Assembly: GCF_016908875.1 (NCBI RefSeq)
Contig: NZ_JAFBES010000003.1
Span: 124,001 to 188,000, forward strand
Length of the DNA: 64,000 nucleotides
Source of the DNA: Bacillus ectoiniformans
GTDB taxonomy: Bacteria > Bacillota > Bacilli > Bacillales > Domibacillaceae
Reading direction: 5' to 3'
The number at the start of each line of letters is the position of its first letter. Position 1 is the stretch's first letter. The notes beneath the pieces were generated by a model that saw nothing but the letters and a program-made list of their open reading frames with translations, had not been told where the DNA came from and ran no database searches. The position numbers and the translations under genes were made by a program. Below, piece by piece: positions 17,330-26,500 of the stretch.

Positions 17330-18619
17330 TTATGCGTCTATTTGATGATCTAGAGGTGAGCGAGAAGAAGTTAATTGCTTCTCTAGCCAGTTCTTTCCTT
17401 CGACTAGGCGAGTCACAAGCATGGCACAAACCGTATTGCCGGTTGAATTTAAAAGAGTGGCTGGTGCATCAATAATCGTGCTAATGACAGCGATAATCGG
17501 CAGTACCTCTGGAGGAAAGCCGAACACACTCAAAATCAGCATCTCTCCAATCATGCCTCCGCCAGGAATGGCTCCCATAACAGCTCCTACTAAGAAAGAA
17601 ACAGCTAATATGCTTAATATACTTGATGGAGTGACTAAATCTTTGCCAAATAAGCTAAATAAGAAGACAATTTTTAATACGCCGCCAAATACAGATCCGT
17701 CTTTGTGGGTATTGGCTCCAAGTGGAATAATGGTTTCAGCGATATCTTTAGGTACGCCCATTTTTTTAACGGCAGCCAAATTGACAGGGATGCTCGCCGC
17801 GCTTGAACAGGTAGCGATCGCTGTAACGGAAGGTGTAATCGCGTGCTTCCAAAAAACTTTGACTCCCTTTTTTCCGCCCGCAATAAATGCATATAGCGTA
17901 AAGAATCCAAAATAATAAATGACCGTTAATCCTAGATATAACACGAATGTGCGAACGTAGCCGCCTAAAATTTGCGGGCCTAACTCGCCAATGACAGCTG
18001 CAAAATAGCAGCCAAGACCAATCGGCGCATAATACATAATAATGGAGACAATGCGCATCATGACCGTGGTTCCTGATTGTAGAAATTCTGCCATCGGTCG
18101 GCCTTTTTCTTTAGACATCGCTGTGGCCAGTCCAAAAAGAATAGAGAAGACAATTAATTGCAGCATGTTGCTTTTAGACAGCAGCAGGTTGAAGTCAGAT
18201 ACCGTAAACGTTTGAACGAGCTGATCAGGAAGAGTGACATCTTCTGTCTCTGTATCCACCGGTTCTGATTCGGCCATTAATTGCTGAATGGAAGAAAGAT
18301 CAGTTTTCTCAAGTGGGTTGAAAAGAATGGCTCCTGTATAACCCAGTACAGCTGAGATCGCTGCTGTTGCCAAAAATACGAGAAAGATGCTTCCCATAAT
18401 TTTTCCCAGTCGCTTCATGCCGTCCATATTAGCAATAGCGGAAGCGATGCTGAAAAATACCAGCGGCACGATAATCATAAACATTAAATTTAGAAATAAA
18501 TCCCCAAAAGGCTTAACTACAGCGGCATCAGGTCCAAATATAACACCTGCGGCTCCCCCGATGACAATGGCGCCTAAAAGAAGAAAAGTGAATTGATAGT
18601 TTTTCCAAAACCGTTTCAA
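17330..18619 (-). CDS. Dicarboxylate/amino acid:cation symporter (DAACS family)
   Basis: This membrane protein of 429 residues has about eight spans plus re-entrant loops. The family's serine-rich stretch appears as CSSAASIPVNL, followed by IIPLGANTHKDGSVF and the final DAPATLLNSTGNTV substrate/cation site. It belongs to the GltP/DctA superfamily, but the ANTHKDGS variant differs from the classical GATINMDGT of glutamate carriers, so the substrate is uncertain. The start is TTG at 18619 with AGAAAGG rather far upstream. The adjacent glutamate dehydrogenase points to an acidic amino acid or C4-dicarboxylate. Confidence 0.85.
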   Translation of the reverse strand: MKRFWKNYQFTFLLLGAIVIGGAAGVIFGPDAAVVKPFGDLFLNLMFMIIVPLVFFSIASAIANMDGMKRLGKIMGSIFLVFLATAAISAVLGYTGAILFNPLEKTDLSSIQQLMAESEPVDTETEDVTLPDQLVQTFTVSDFNLLLSKSNMLQLIVFSILFGLATAMSKEKGRPMAEFLQSGTTVMMRIVSIIMYYAPIGLGCYFAAVIGELGPQILGGYVRTFVLYLGLTVIYYFGFFTLYAFIAGGKKGVKVFWKHAITPSVTAIATCSSAASIPVNLAAVKKMGVPKDIAETIIPLGANTHKDGSVFGGVLKIVFLFSLFGKDLVTPSSILSILAVSFLVGAVMGAIPGGGMIGEMLILSVFGFPPEVLPIIAVISTIIDAPATLLNSTGNTVCAMLVTRLVEGKNWLEKQLTSSRSPLDHQIDA

Positions 18620-18684
18620 GTTGTGTTCCAGCCTTTCTGTAAGTCGGTTAATTATGCAACTTATCTATGATAAATCTTTTCCAG

Positions 18685-18740
18685 TAAAAAGAAAAGAGCG
18701 ACTTCAAATGCCGACGTGTATCGACATTTTTAGCCGCTCT
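18685..18740 (-). terminator. Terminator of gdhA
   Basis: The outer stem AGAGCG/CGCTCT encloses AAATGCCGA/TCGACATTT. On the minus strand it is followed by TTTTCTTTTT. Confidence 0.78.
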
Positions 18741-18756
18741 CTTACTCATTTTTTGA

Positions 18757-20151
<1,395 letters not shown>

Positions 20152-20183
20152 TTATCGCCTTTTGTGAATTTTTTGAATTATTT

Positions 20184-20252
20184 ATTATATCTTCATGTTA
20201 CTTCCAATTGACCAATCTCGTCAATGCCGTAAAGTCATGGCATTAATGCCAT
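20184..20252 (-). promoter_or_regulatory. gdhA promoter region with a 16-bp palindrome
   Basis: On the minus strand a perfect TATAAT (20189-20184) has no good -35 box at 17 bp. ATGGCATTAATGCCAT (20237-20252) is a perfect palindrome centred about 67 bp upstream of the expected transcription start. That position suits an activator, for example of the LysR type. Related half-sites (AATGCCGT, ATGTGGTAT, TATGCCAA) flank it. Confidence 0.5.
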
Positions 20253-20390
20253 ATTGATATAGAATGTGGTATTTATATAAAATATGCCAATTCACCTTTA
20301 TTAGTTTGGAATATATCCTTTAAGTACAAGAATTAAACAATGGGATATAAAAGAGTAAATGTCTGATAGGAGACGTGCAAACAAGACAAA

Positions 20391-20408
20391 ATAGGGGAAA
20401 CCCCCTAT
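20391..20408 (+). promoter_or_regulatory. CsoR/CstR-like operator of the sqr operon
   Basis: ATAGGGG-AAAC-CCCCTAT has perfect 7-bp arms and a 4-bp centre. It ends 2 bp before TATAAA, a likely -10 box. The same palindrome, ATAGGGG-N4-CCCCTAT, recurs at 25566-25583. G-tract/C-tract palindromes of this kind are typical for CsoR-family repressors, including the persulfide sensor CstR. Confidence 0.7.
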
Positions 20409-20509
20409 CGTATAAAATACAGTCAATCACTATGATAAATGTATAAACAGTCCTTAAAACTAATTTCATACTTTTCAGACGAGAGTAAGAAATAGGGAGG
20501 AAGATAGAA

Positions 20510-21703
20510 TTGGATAAACATTTCAAAATCATTATTGTAGGCGGGGGATCAGCTGGAATCAGTACAGCTTCAAGGCTGTTGAAAGGAATGAAAGCGCTTG
20601 CTAAAGAGGTAGCTATAGTGGATCCTGCAAAAAATCATTATTATCAGCCGCTATGGACGCTAGTAGGAGGAGGGGCAGCCAAGAAAGAAGCTTCTGAACG
20701 AACGATGGAAGAGGTGATTCCGGAAGGGGCGGTGTGGCTTCAAAGCGCGGTTGCGTCTTTTGATCCTGAATCTAACTATATTAAACTCACAAATGGAGAA
20801 TCAATTTCTTATGACTATTTGATTGTTGCTGCTGGTATAGAAGTGAACTGGGATGGCGTGAAAGGGTTAAAGGCTGCGATTGGCAAAGATGGAGTTTGCA
20901 GCAATTATTCTTATGACTATACCGATTATACATGGGAAGTTATCCGGAAGTTTAAAGGCGGGAATGCCGTTTTTACACATCCGGCTACACCAGTCAAATG
21001 CGGGGGAGCCCCTCAAAAAATTATGTATCTAGCAGAAGATTACTTTAATCAAAGCGGAGTCCGAAATCAAACCAATGTCTTTTTTGGATCTGCTAACCCT
21101 GCCATTTTTGATGTGCAAAAATATCGAGATACATTGGAAAAGGTGATCGTTCGAAAGAAGATCGATGCCCGGTTCCGGGAGAACTTAATTGAAATACGTG
21201 CAGATAAAAAAGAGGCCGTATTCGAAAACCTGGACACCCAAGAACAGACGGTCGTTCCATACGATATGATTCATGTCACGCCGCCTATGCGTGCCCCGAT
21301 GTTTATTCAAAACAGTCCCCTTGCTGATGAAGGCGGCTGGGTGGATGTGCAGCCATATACACTTCAGCACAATACCTATGAGAATATATTTGGAATTGGA
21401 GATTGTGCGAACCTGCCTACCTCTAAAACTGGCGCAGCCATTCGAAAGCAAGCACCGGTTGTAGCTGAGAATGTACTGGCTTTACTGAAAGGTGAGCCAA
21501 TGAAAGCCCAATACGACGGTTATAGCTCCTGTCCGTTAGTCACCGGATACAACCGATTAGTGCTGGCAGAATTTAATTATAAAAAGGAACCAACTGAATC
21601 TTTCCCGCTCAATCAAGCATTAGAGCGCCGCAGCATGTACATGATGAAAAAAGATTTACTCCCTGTTATGTACTGGGATGGAATGCTAAAAGGAATTATG
21701 TAA
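20510..21703 (+). CDS. sqr: Sulfide:quinone oxidoreductase
   Basis: This is a peripheral-membrane flavoprotein that oxidises sulfide to persulfide/polysulfide and passes electrons to menaquinone. The FAD motif IIVGGGSAGISTASRL is at the N-terminus, and the second flavin motif NIFGIGDCANLPTSKTGAA is near 292-310. The two redox cysteines expected for this class are Cys164 (VKCGGAPQ) and Cys341 (YSSCPLV). The 397-residue length and these Cys positions fit the mitochondrial-like (type II) group. The start is TTG at 20510 after AGGGAGGAAG. The gene opens an operon with DUF1641 and cstB-like genes. Confidence 0.9.
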   Translation: MDKHFKIIIVGGGSAGISTASRLLKGMKALAKEVAIVDPAKNHYYQPLWTLVGGGAAKKEASERTMEEVIPEGAVWLQSAVASFDPESNYIKLTNGESISYDYLIVAAGIEVNWDGVKGLKAAIGKDGVCSNYSYDYTDYTWEVIRKFKGGNAVFTHPATPVKCGGAPQKIMYLAEDYFNQSGVRNQTNVFFGSANPAIFDVQKYRDTLEKVIVRKKIDARFRENLIEIRADKKEAVFENLDTQEQTVVPYDMIHVTPPMRAPMFIQNSPLADEGGWVDVQPYTLQHNTYENIFGIGDCANLPTSKTGAAIRKQAPVVAENVLALLKGEPMKAQYDGYSSCPLVTGYNRLVLAEFNYKKEPTESFPLNQALERRSMYMMKKDLLPVMYWDGMLKGIM

Positions 21704-21719
21704 GGAAAGAGGTGGGACA

Positions 21720-22274
21720 GTGGCAACTCATGTTGAAAATCGTGACTGGACGGACGAGCTTGACAGCAAGGAAGTACAAGAATCCCTTCAAGTATTACTC
21801 GCGAAGCTGCCTGATCTTGTATCAAAGCTTGAGCAAGCGGACCGCGTATTCGCATTTGGTCAGGCAGTATTGAATGACGACCGAACGATGGAAACAGTTA
21901 AGAACAAAATGGACCAAACGAACCTTAATCTTGACACGTTAGAGGCGGCTATTCGCCTGTTGGAAAAACTGCCTGCATTGCTGGAATTAATAGAAAAAGT
22001 AGAACCTATCATTCAATTTGCTGAGAATGTTCTGAAAGACCAGCAATCTATGGAATATTTACAAAACAGTGCAGAAGGATATATGCAGCCAATCCGTGAA
22101 AAAACAGAAAAAGGCAAAATCCTATGGAAAGAAGTCCAGCTCAGAGCTGAGACGAACACTCAGAATATATCTATTTTCACCATTTTGAAATGGATGAAAG
22201 ATCCTAATGTGCAGAGGAGTCTATCCTATGTGCAAGGTTTAATCGAAGTTTTGCCAAAGTTAAATAATAAATAG
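21720..22274 (+). CDS. DUF1641 protein in the sulfide oxidation operon
   Basis: This 184-residue, almost entirely helical protein matches the DUF1641 pattern, with long amphipathic helices such as LVSKLEQADRVFAFGQAVL and LLEKLPALLELIEKVEPII. There is no membrane span, cofactor motif or Cys residue. The start is GTG 21720 with GGAAAGAGGTGGG upstream. It sits 16 bp after sqr and 15 bp before the cstB-like gene, so it is cotranscribed. DUF1641 proteins are better known beside formate dehydrogenase-like genes (YrhD). A role as scaffold or partner of the SQR is inference. Confidence 0.82.
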   Translation: MATHVENRDWTDELDSKEVQESLQVLLAKLPDLVSKLEQADRVFAFGQAVLNDDRTMETVKNKMDQTNLNLDTLEAAIRLLEKLPALLELIEKVEPIIQFAENVLKDQQSMEYLQNSAEGYMQPIREKTEKGKILWKEVQLRAETNTQNISIFTILKWMKDPNVQRSLSYVQGLIEVLPKLNNK

Positions 22275-22289
22275 GGGAGAGTGAAAGGG

Positions 22290-23702
22290 ATGTTGTTACG
22301 TTATTTTTATGATGAAAAATTGGCTCATGCGTCTTATCTGGTAGGTTGTCAAAGAACGGGTGAATCCATTGTCATTGATGCTTCAAGAAATATTGAACAG
22401 TACGAAGAAGCAGCCAAAAAAGAAGGATTAAAACTGACAGCAGCTGCAGAAACTCACATTCATGCAGATTTTGTGGCAGGTTCTCGTGAAATGGCGGATC
22501 GTTTTGGTGCAAAAATGTACGTCTCAGATGAAGGAGATGAAAACTGGAAGTATCAAAACCTTGATGGCATCGACCATCAGCTATTAAAAGACGGAGATAC
22601 ATTCAAGATCGGGAATTTAACGCTAGAAGTCATGCATACACCGGGCCATACACCAGAAAGTATTTCGTTTATTTTAACGGATAACGGCGGCGGAGCAGAC
22701 CGTCCGATGGGTATTTTTACAGGTGATTTTGTGTTTGTTGGAGATATCGGCCGTCCGGACCTGTTAGAGAAAGCGGCAGGATATATGGGTACTGCTGAGG
22801 CGGGGGCTAAGCAGATGTTTGTATCTGTAGAACGATTTAAGCAACTTCCTGATTATTTGCAAGTGTGGCCTGCTCATGGAGCGGGGAGTGCATGCGGTAA
22901 ATCGCTCGGTGCTGTGCCATCTTCTACTGTAGGTTATGAAAAGATGTTTAACTGGGCTATGCAGTTTACAGAAGAAGCTCCATTTGTTAAGGCATTACTT
23001 GAGGGGCAGCCAGAACCTCCAAAGTATTTCGCTGTAATGAAGCATGTGAATAAAGTGGGAGCTGCATTGTTTAAGGATCTGGAATTGCCGGTTGAAGCGG
23101 ATGATGCATCCGTGTTACAAGCATGGATAGAGAAAGGCATGGTCATTGATACACGAGTTCCGGCGAAGTTTGCAAAAGGGCATGCAGAGGGAACGATCAA
23201 TATCCCGTTTAATAAGTCATTTACAAACTGGGCGGGCTGGCTCGTGAATTACGAAGCACCTCTGTATGTATTACTTGAAGAAGAAGGACAATTACCTGAA
23301 ATCTTAACCGCCCTTCGTTCCATTGGAATTGACAAAACAACGGGCTGGATGAAGGTGAATGCAGCTTTAGAAGGAATAACCCTTGAGAGTTATGATGAAA
23401 TTGAGCCTGGAAATGTCAAAGAACAAGTGGAAAATGGGGAAGTGACAGTTCTTGATGTCAGAAATCTAACAGAATGGGAGGAAGGGCATATTCCAGGTGC
23501 TGTTCATGTCATGCTTGGCACGCTGCCGAACCGTTTAAATGAGGTTCCTCAAGACCGGCCGATCTTAATTCAATGTGCTTCAGGTATGCGCTCTGCTATT
23601 GGGGCAAGCATTCTTCAAGCAAGTGGAATAAAAAATGTAACAAACTTATCAGGCGGATTCCAGCGCTGGAGTAAAGAAGTTCAATTAGTCTCTCAAATAT
23701 AG
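22290..23702 (+). CDS. cstB: CstB-like persulfide dioxygenase-rhodanese fusion
   Basis: The 470-residue protein has three parts. First is a metallo-beta-lactamase/ETHE1-like dioxygenase (about 1-240) with THIHADF (56-60 region), HTPGHTPES and TGDFVFVGDIGRPD. Next is a degenerate rhodanese (about 265-350) lacking a catalytic Cys. Last is an active-looking rhodanese with Cys429 in QCASGMRSA. The layout is that of S. aureus CstB, which oxidises persulfides and releases thiosulfate. ATG 22290 fits homologous N-termini and the GGGGAGAG ribosome binding site; GTG 22281 is the alternative. It completes SQR-based sulfide oxidation. Confidence 0.9.
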   Translation: MLLRYFYDEKLAHASYLVGCQRTGESIVIDASRNIEQYEEAAKKEGLKLTAAAETHIHADFVAGSREMADRFGAKMYVSDEGDENWKYQNLDGIDHQLLKDGDTFKIGNLTLEVMHTPGHTPESISFILTDNGGGADRPMGIFTGDFVFVGDIGRPDLLEKAAGYMGTAEAGAKQMFVSVERFKQLPDYLQVWPAHGAGSACGKSLGAVPSSTVGYEKMFNWAMQFTEEAPFVKALLEGQPEPPKYFAVMKHVNKVGAALFKDLELPVEADDASVLQAWIEKGMVIDTRVPAKFAKGHAEGTINIPFNKSFTNWAGWLVNYEAPLYVLLEEEGQLPEILTALRSIGIDKTTGWMKVNAALEGITLESYDEIEPGNVKEQVENGEVTVLDVRNLTEWEEGHIPGAVHVMLGTLPNRLNEVPQDRPILIQCASGMRSAIGASILQASGIKNVTNLSGGFQRWSKEVQLVSQI

Positions 23703-23710
23703 TAGAAAGG

Positions 23711-23745
23711 CCGCCGGTTAAAAGGTTAATAACCGGCGGTTTTTT
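23711..23745 (+). terminator. Terminator of the sqr operon
   Basis: CCGCCGGTTA pairs with TAACCGGCGG and is followed by TTTTTT. Confidence 0.92.
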
Positions 23746-23789
23746 GTATACAATGAAAGAATATCATTACTCTAAAAGGAGAGCGGGAA

Positions 23790-24809
23790 TTGGAAAATTA
23801 CCATGTAGATCAGAAATATCTTCACCAAATTTTTGAGCATATCCAGGATGGGATCATCGTCATGGATCAGCATAGAGAAATATTGATAATGAATCCTGCA
23901 GCGAAACGCCTGACAGGCTGGAAAACAGGAGGATCTGTTCCGTTTTGCTCCTATTGTAAGAAACGCAGAGTAAAAGATGACAATAACCGCTGTTATTTAA
24001 TTGCACGAGACGAAGTTCCTTATTTTTTATCACAAATGCCCGTTTATCATGGGAACAAGCTTGATGTGGAAATGAGCACAGCACTTATTTATCATGATCC
24101 AAAACAGCATAAAAAAGAATATTTACTCGTGCTTAGAGATCAAACGTTAAGGCAGAAAGAAGAAGAAGTACGCATGTCAAAGCAAATGATCAAAAAGCTG
24201 ATTGAAGCACAGGAAAAGGAACATAAAAGGCTTGCCCATGAACTTCATGACGGCGTCAGCCAGTCCTTATACACCGTGTCTGTCGCTTTGCAGGCAATTG
24301 AATCAAGAGTTGATGATGCCCGCCTTCATGAGTATTTAAATGAAGTGAGAGCAGAACTTGAAAAAGCAATGTCTGACATCAAAGCCTATTCTCATCAGCT
24401 TCGTCCGACCAGTTTAGACGGCCTTGGATTAGTTTCTGCATTAGAAACATTGATTGAATCGGTGAAGAATACGTCCTCCCTACATATCCATTTTAAAACA
24501 AATGTAACTGAACGCTTACCTTCAGCAATGGAAATCAACATTTATCGAGTGATTCAAGAAGCGCTCCATAATACCGTAAAGTATGCAGACTCTCATCACG
24601 TATATATTTTACTGTGGAAAGAACATAATCAATTGATTATCGAATTTCAAGATGACGGAAAAGGGTTTATTTTAGAACAGGCCAAAGGGGGACTCGGTCT
24701 CCAGCATATGAGAGAAAGAATCGGGCAGCTGAATGGAAGCCTTTATATTGAATCTGAACCCGGAGACGGAGCAAGAATAACGGCGAAGATCTTATTAACA
24801 AACTCTTAG
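23790..24809 (+). CDS. PAS sensor histidine kinase (HisKA_3 type) with a Cys cluster
   Basis: This is a soluble kinase of 339 residues. A PAS domain (about 8-120) carries a three-cysteine cluster: Cys53, Cys56 and Cys68 (C-x2-C-x11-C). The HisKA_3 dimerisation helix has the phospho-acceptor His150 in AHELHDGVSQS. The ATPase domain has the N box VIQEALHNTVKYA and the G motifs DDGKGF and GLGLQHMRERI. The start is TTG 23790 after AAAAGGAG. It is paired with the NarL-type regulator downstream and flanked by sulfide-oxidation genes, so the cysteines may sense redox state, a metal or persulfide (inference). Confidence 0.9.
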   Translation: MENYHVDQKYLHQIFEHIQDGIIVMDQHREILIMNPAAKRLTGWKTGGSVPFCSYCKKRRVKDDNNRCYLIARDEVPYFLSQMPVYHGNKLDVEMSTALIYHDPKQHKKEYLLVLRDQTLRQKEEEVRMSKQMIKKLIEAQEKEHKRLAHELHDGVSQSLYTVSVALQAIESRVDDARLHEYLNEVRAELEKAMSDIKAYSHQLRPTSLDGLGLVSALETLIESVKNTSSLHIHFKTNVTERLPSAMEINIYRVIQEALHNTVKYADSHHVYILLWKEHNQLIIEFQDDGKGFILEQAKGGLGLQHMRERIGQLNGSLYIESEPGDGARITAKILLTNS

Positions 24810-24869
24810 AACATCTGCTGCTCCTTTAGTTATCGTTAGAAAATATTAAAGAATAGAAGGAAGATACGA

Positions 24870-25508
24870 ATGATAAAAGTGATGATCGTAGATGACCATG
24901 ATTTAATTAGGAAAGGGATAATCCTGCTTTTAGAAAACTATATAGACATTGAAGTGGTGGCAGATGCGGGAGATGGTCATAACGCACTGGTGTTAGCCAT
25001 GCAGCAGGAGCCTGACGTTGTGCTTATGGACATTTCTATGCCTAATGGGATAGACGGCTATACGGCAGCCAGGCAAATGCTGCAGCAGCAGCCAGCTATT
25101 AAGATTATTCTCTTAACGATGCACGATGAAGAAGCGTATATCCGTAAAGCGATTCAGACAGGGGTAGATGGATTTATTCTAAAGAAAAGCCAGGGAAGTG
25201 AACTGTATGAAGCGATTCAATATGTCTATCATGGACGGAAATACTATAATACAGGATTAACTGAAGCGCAGCTTGAAAAAATGTTTAAATCAAAAGGGGA
25301 ATGTGCGTCTGTGCTCACATTAAGAGAGCAGGAAATAACCCGATTAACTGTGCTTGGCTACACGAATAAGGAAATGGCAGAAAAGCTTCATATCAGTGCG
25401 AAAACGGTAGAAAATCATAAATCTAATATTATGAATAAGCTTGGATTAAAATCTAAGCACGAATTCATTCAGTACGGGATTAAAAACCATTATATAAATG
25501 TCAATTGA
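24870..25508 (+). CDS. NarL/FixJ-family response regulator
   Basis: The receiver domain (1-120) has the acidic pocket Asp8/Asp9, phospho-acceptor Asp54 (VLMDISMP) and conserved Lys in ILKKS. A LuxR-type helix-turn-helix follows (about 145-205), with LTVLGYTNKEMAEKL and SAKTVENHKSNIMNKL. At 212 residues it is a full-length regulator. It follows the sensor kinase by 60 bp with AGAAGGAAGATACGA upstream and is its natural partner. Targets are not identifiable, but the adjacent TauE-type gene and sqr operon are candidates. Confidence 0.92.
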   Translation: MIKVMIVDDHDLIRKGIILLLENYIDIEVVADAGDGHNALVLAMQQEPDVVLMDISMPNGIDGYTAARQMLQQQPAIKIILLTMHDEEAYIRKAIQTGVDGFILKKSQGSELYEAIQYVYHGRKYYNTGLTEAQLEKMFKSKGECASVLTLREQEITRLTVLGYTNKEMAEKLHISAKTVENHKSNIMNKLGLKSKHEFIQYGIKNHYINVN

Positions 25509-25565
25509 CGATAGGATTTCCCCATCAGTGATCCATCTAGAAAGTCTTCAGTGGATTCTCTTTCT

Positions 25566-25583
25566 ATAGGGGGACGCCCCTAT
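25566..25583 (+). promoter_or_regulatory. Second CsoR/CstR-like operator, before the TauE/SafE gene
   Basis: ATAGGGG-GACG-CCCCTAT has the same 7-bp arms and 4-bp spacing as the palindrome at 20391-20408. It ends 1 bp before TATAAC, a probable -10 box. The matched layout suggests one regulator controls both transcripts. Confidence 0.7.
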
Positions 25584-25672
25584 TTATAACTATATAACTT
25601 CCTTCTATACTTGAGAAAGGTGAGGATATTCGACCGATTGAACAAAGTATAAGGCAGCTGAGGGAGGTAAAA

Positions 25673-26449
25673 ATGGATCTTTACTATTGGGGGATTATAT
25701 TTTTAATCGGTTTTATTGGATCGTTTATTTCGGGCATGGTAGGGATCGGCGGTTCTATTATAAAATATCCGATGCTTCTATACATACCGCCGCTTTTGGG
25801 GTTTGCGGCGTTTACGGCTCATGAAGTATCAGGGGTCAGTGCGGTGCAAGTGTTTTTTGCCACAATTGCCGGAGTATGGGCTTATCGCAAGAGTGATTAT
25901 TTAAATAAAACATTAATTATTTATATGGGATCGGCGGTTCTAATTGGAAGCTTCATTGGAGGATTCGGCTCAGAAGGGTTTTCAGAAGAGGTCATCAATG
26001 TTGTCTACGGTATTTTAGCTGCACTTGCCGCTGTGATGATGTTTCTGCCTAAGAAAAACTTAGACGATCGTCCGTTAAGTGAAATTGTCTTTAATAAATG
26101 GCTGGCCGCTTTCCTGGCATTTGTGGTAGGGATTGGAGCCGGAATTGTCGGAGCAGCGGGAGCCTTTCTGCTAGTGCCAATTATGCTGGTCGTTTTGAAA
26201 ATACCGACGAGAATGACAATCGCCAGTTCATTGGCTATTACCTTTATCTCCTCCATCGGATCAACAGCTGGAAAGCTTATGACGGGGCAAGTGTTATTTA
26301 TGCCGGCGCTTATTATGGTAGTAGCGAGTATTTTAGCGGCACCGCTTGGGGCAAAAGCAGGGCAGAAAATGAACACAAAAGTTTTACAATGGCTGCTTGC
26401 TGTTTTAATAGCAGCGACAGCGATTAAAATATGGATAGATATCCTATAG
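25673..26449 (+). CDS. TauE/SafE family sulfur-anion exporter
   Basis: This membrane protein of 258 residues has about eight spans in two inverted halves. The halves carry the related motifs [16 protein letters not shown] and [16 protein letters not shown] typical of TauE/SafE (DUF81) proteins, which export sulfite or other sulfonates/sulfur anions. ATG 25673 follows GAGGGAGGTAAAA. Its own CstR-like operator and its position beside sqr-cstB suggest export of sulfite or thiosulfate made during sulfide oxidation. The substrate is inferred from context only. Confidence 0.87.
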   Translation: MDLYYWGIIFLIGFIGSFISGMVGIGGSIIKYPMLLYIPPLLGFAAFTAHEVSGVSAVQVFFATIAGVWAYRKSDYLNKTLIIYMGSAVLIGSFIGGFGSEGFSEEVINVVYGILAALAAVMMFLPKKNLDDRPLSEIVFNKWLAAFLAFVVGIGAGIVGAAGAFLLVPIMLVVLKIPTRMTIASSLAITFISSIGSTAGKLMTGQVLFMPALIMVVASILAAPLGAKAGQKMNTKVLQWLLAVLIAATAIKIWIDIL

Positions 26450-26454
26450 AAAAA

Positions 26455-26495
26455 AGAGAGGTTCTGCAAAAGGTATACTTTTGCAGAACCTCTCT
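26455..26495. terminator. Bidirectional terminator, TauE-type gene and kyn operon
   Basis: AGAGAGGTTCTGCAAAAG pairs perfectly over 18 bp with its complement across a GTATA loop. It lies between the two convergent stop codons. Confidence 0.93.
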
Positions 26496-26500
26496 TCATT

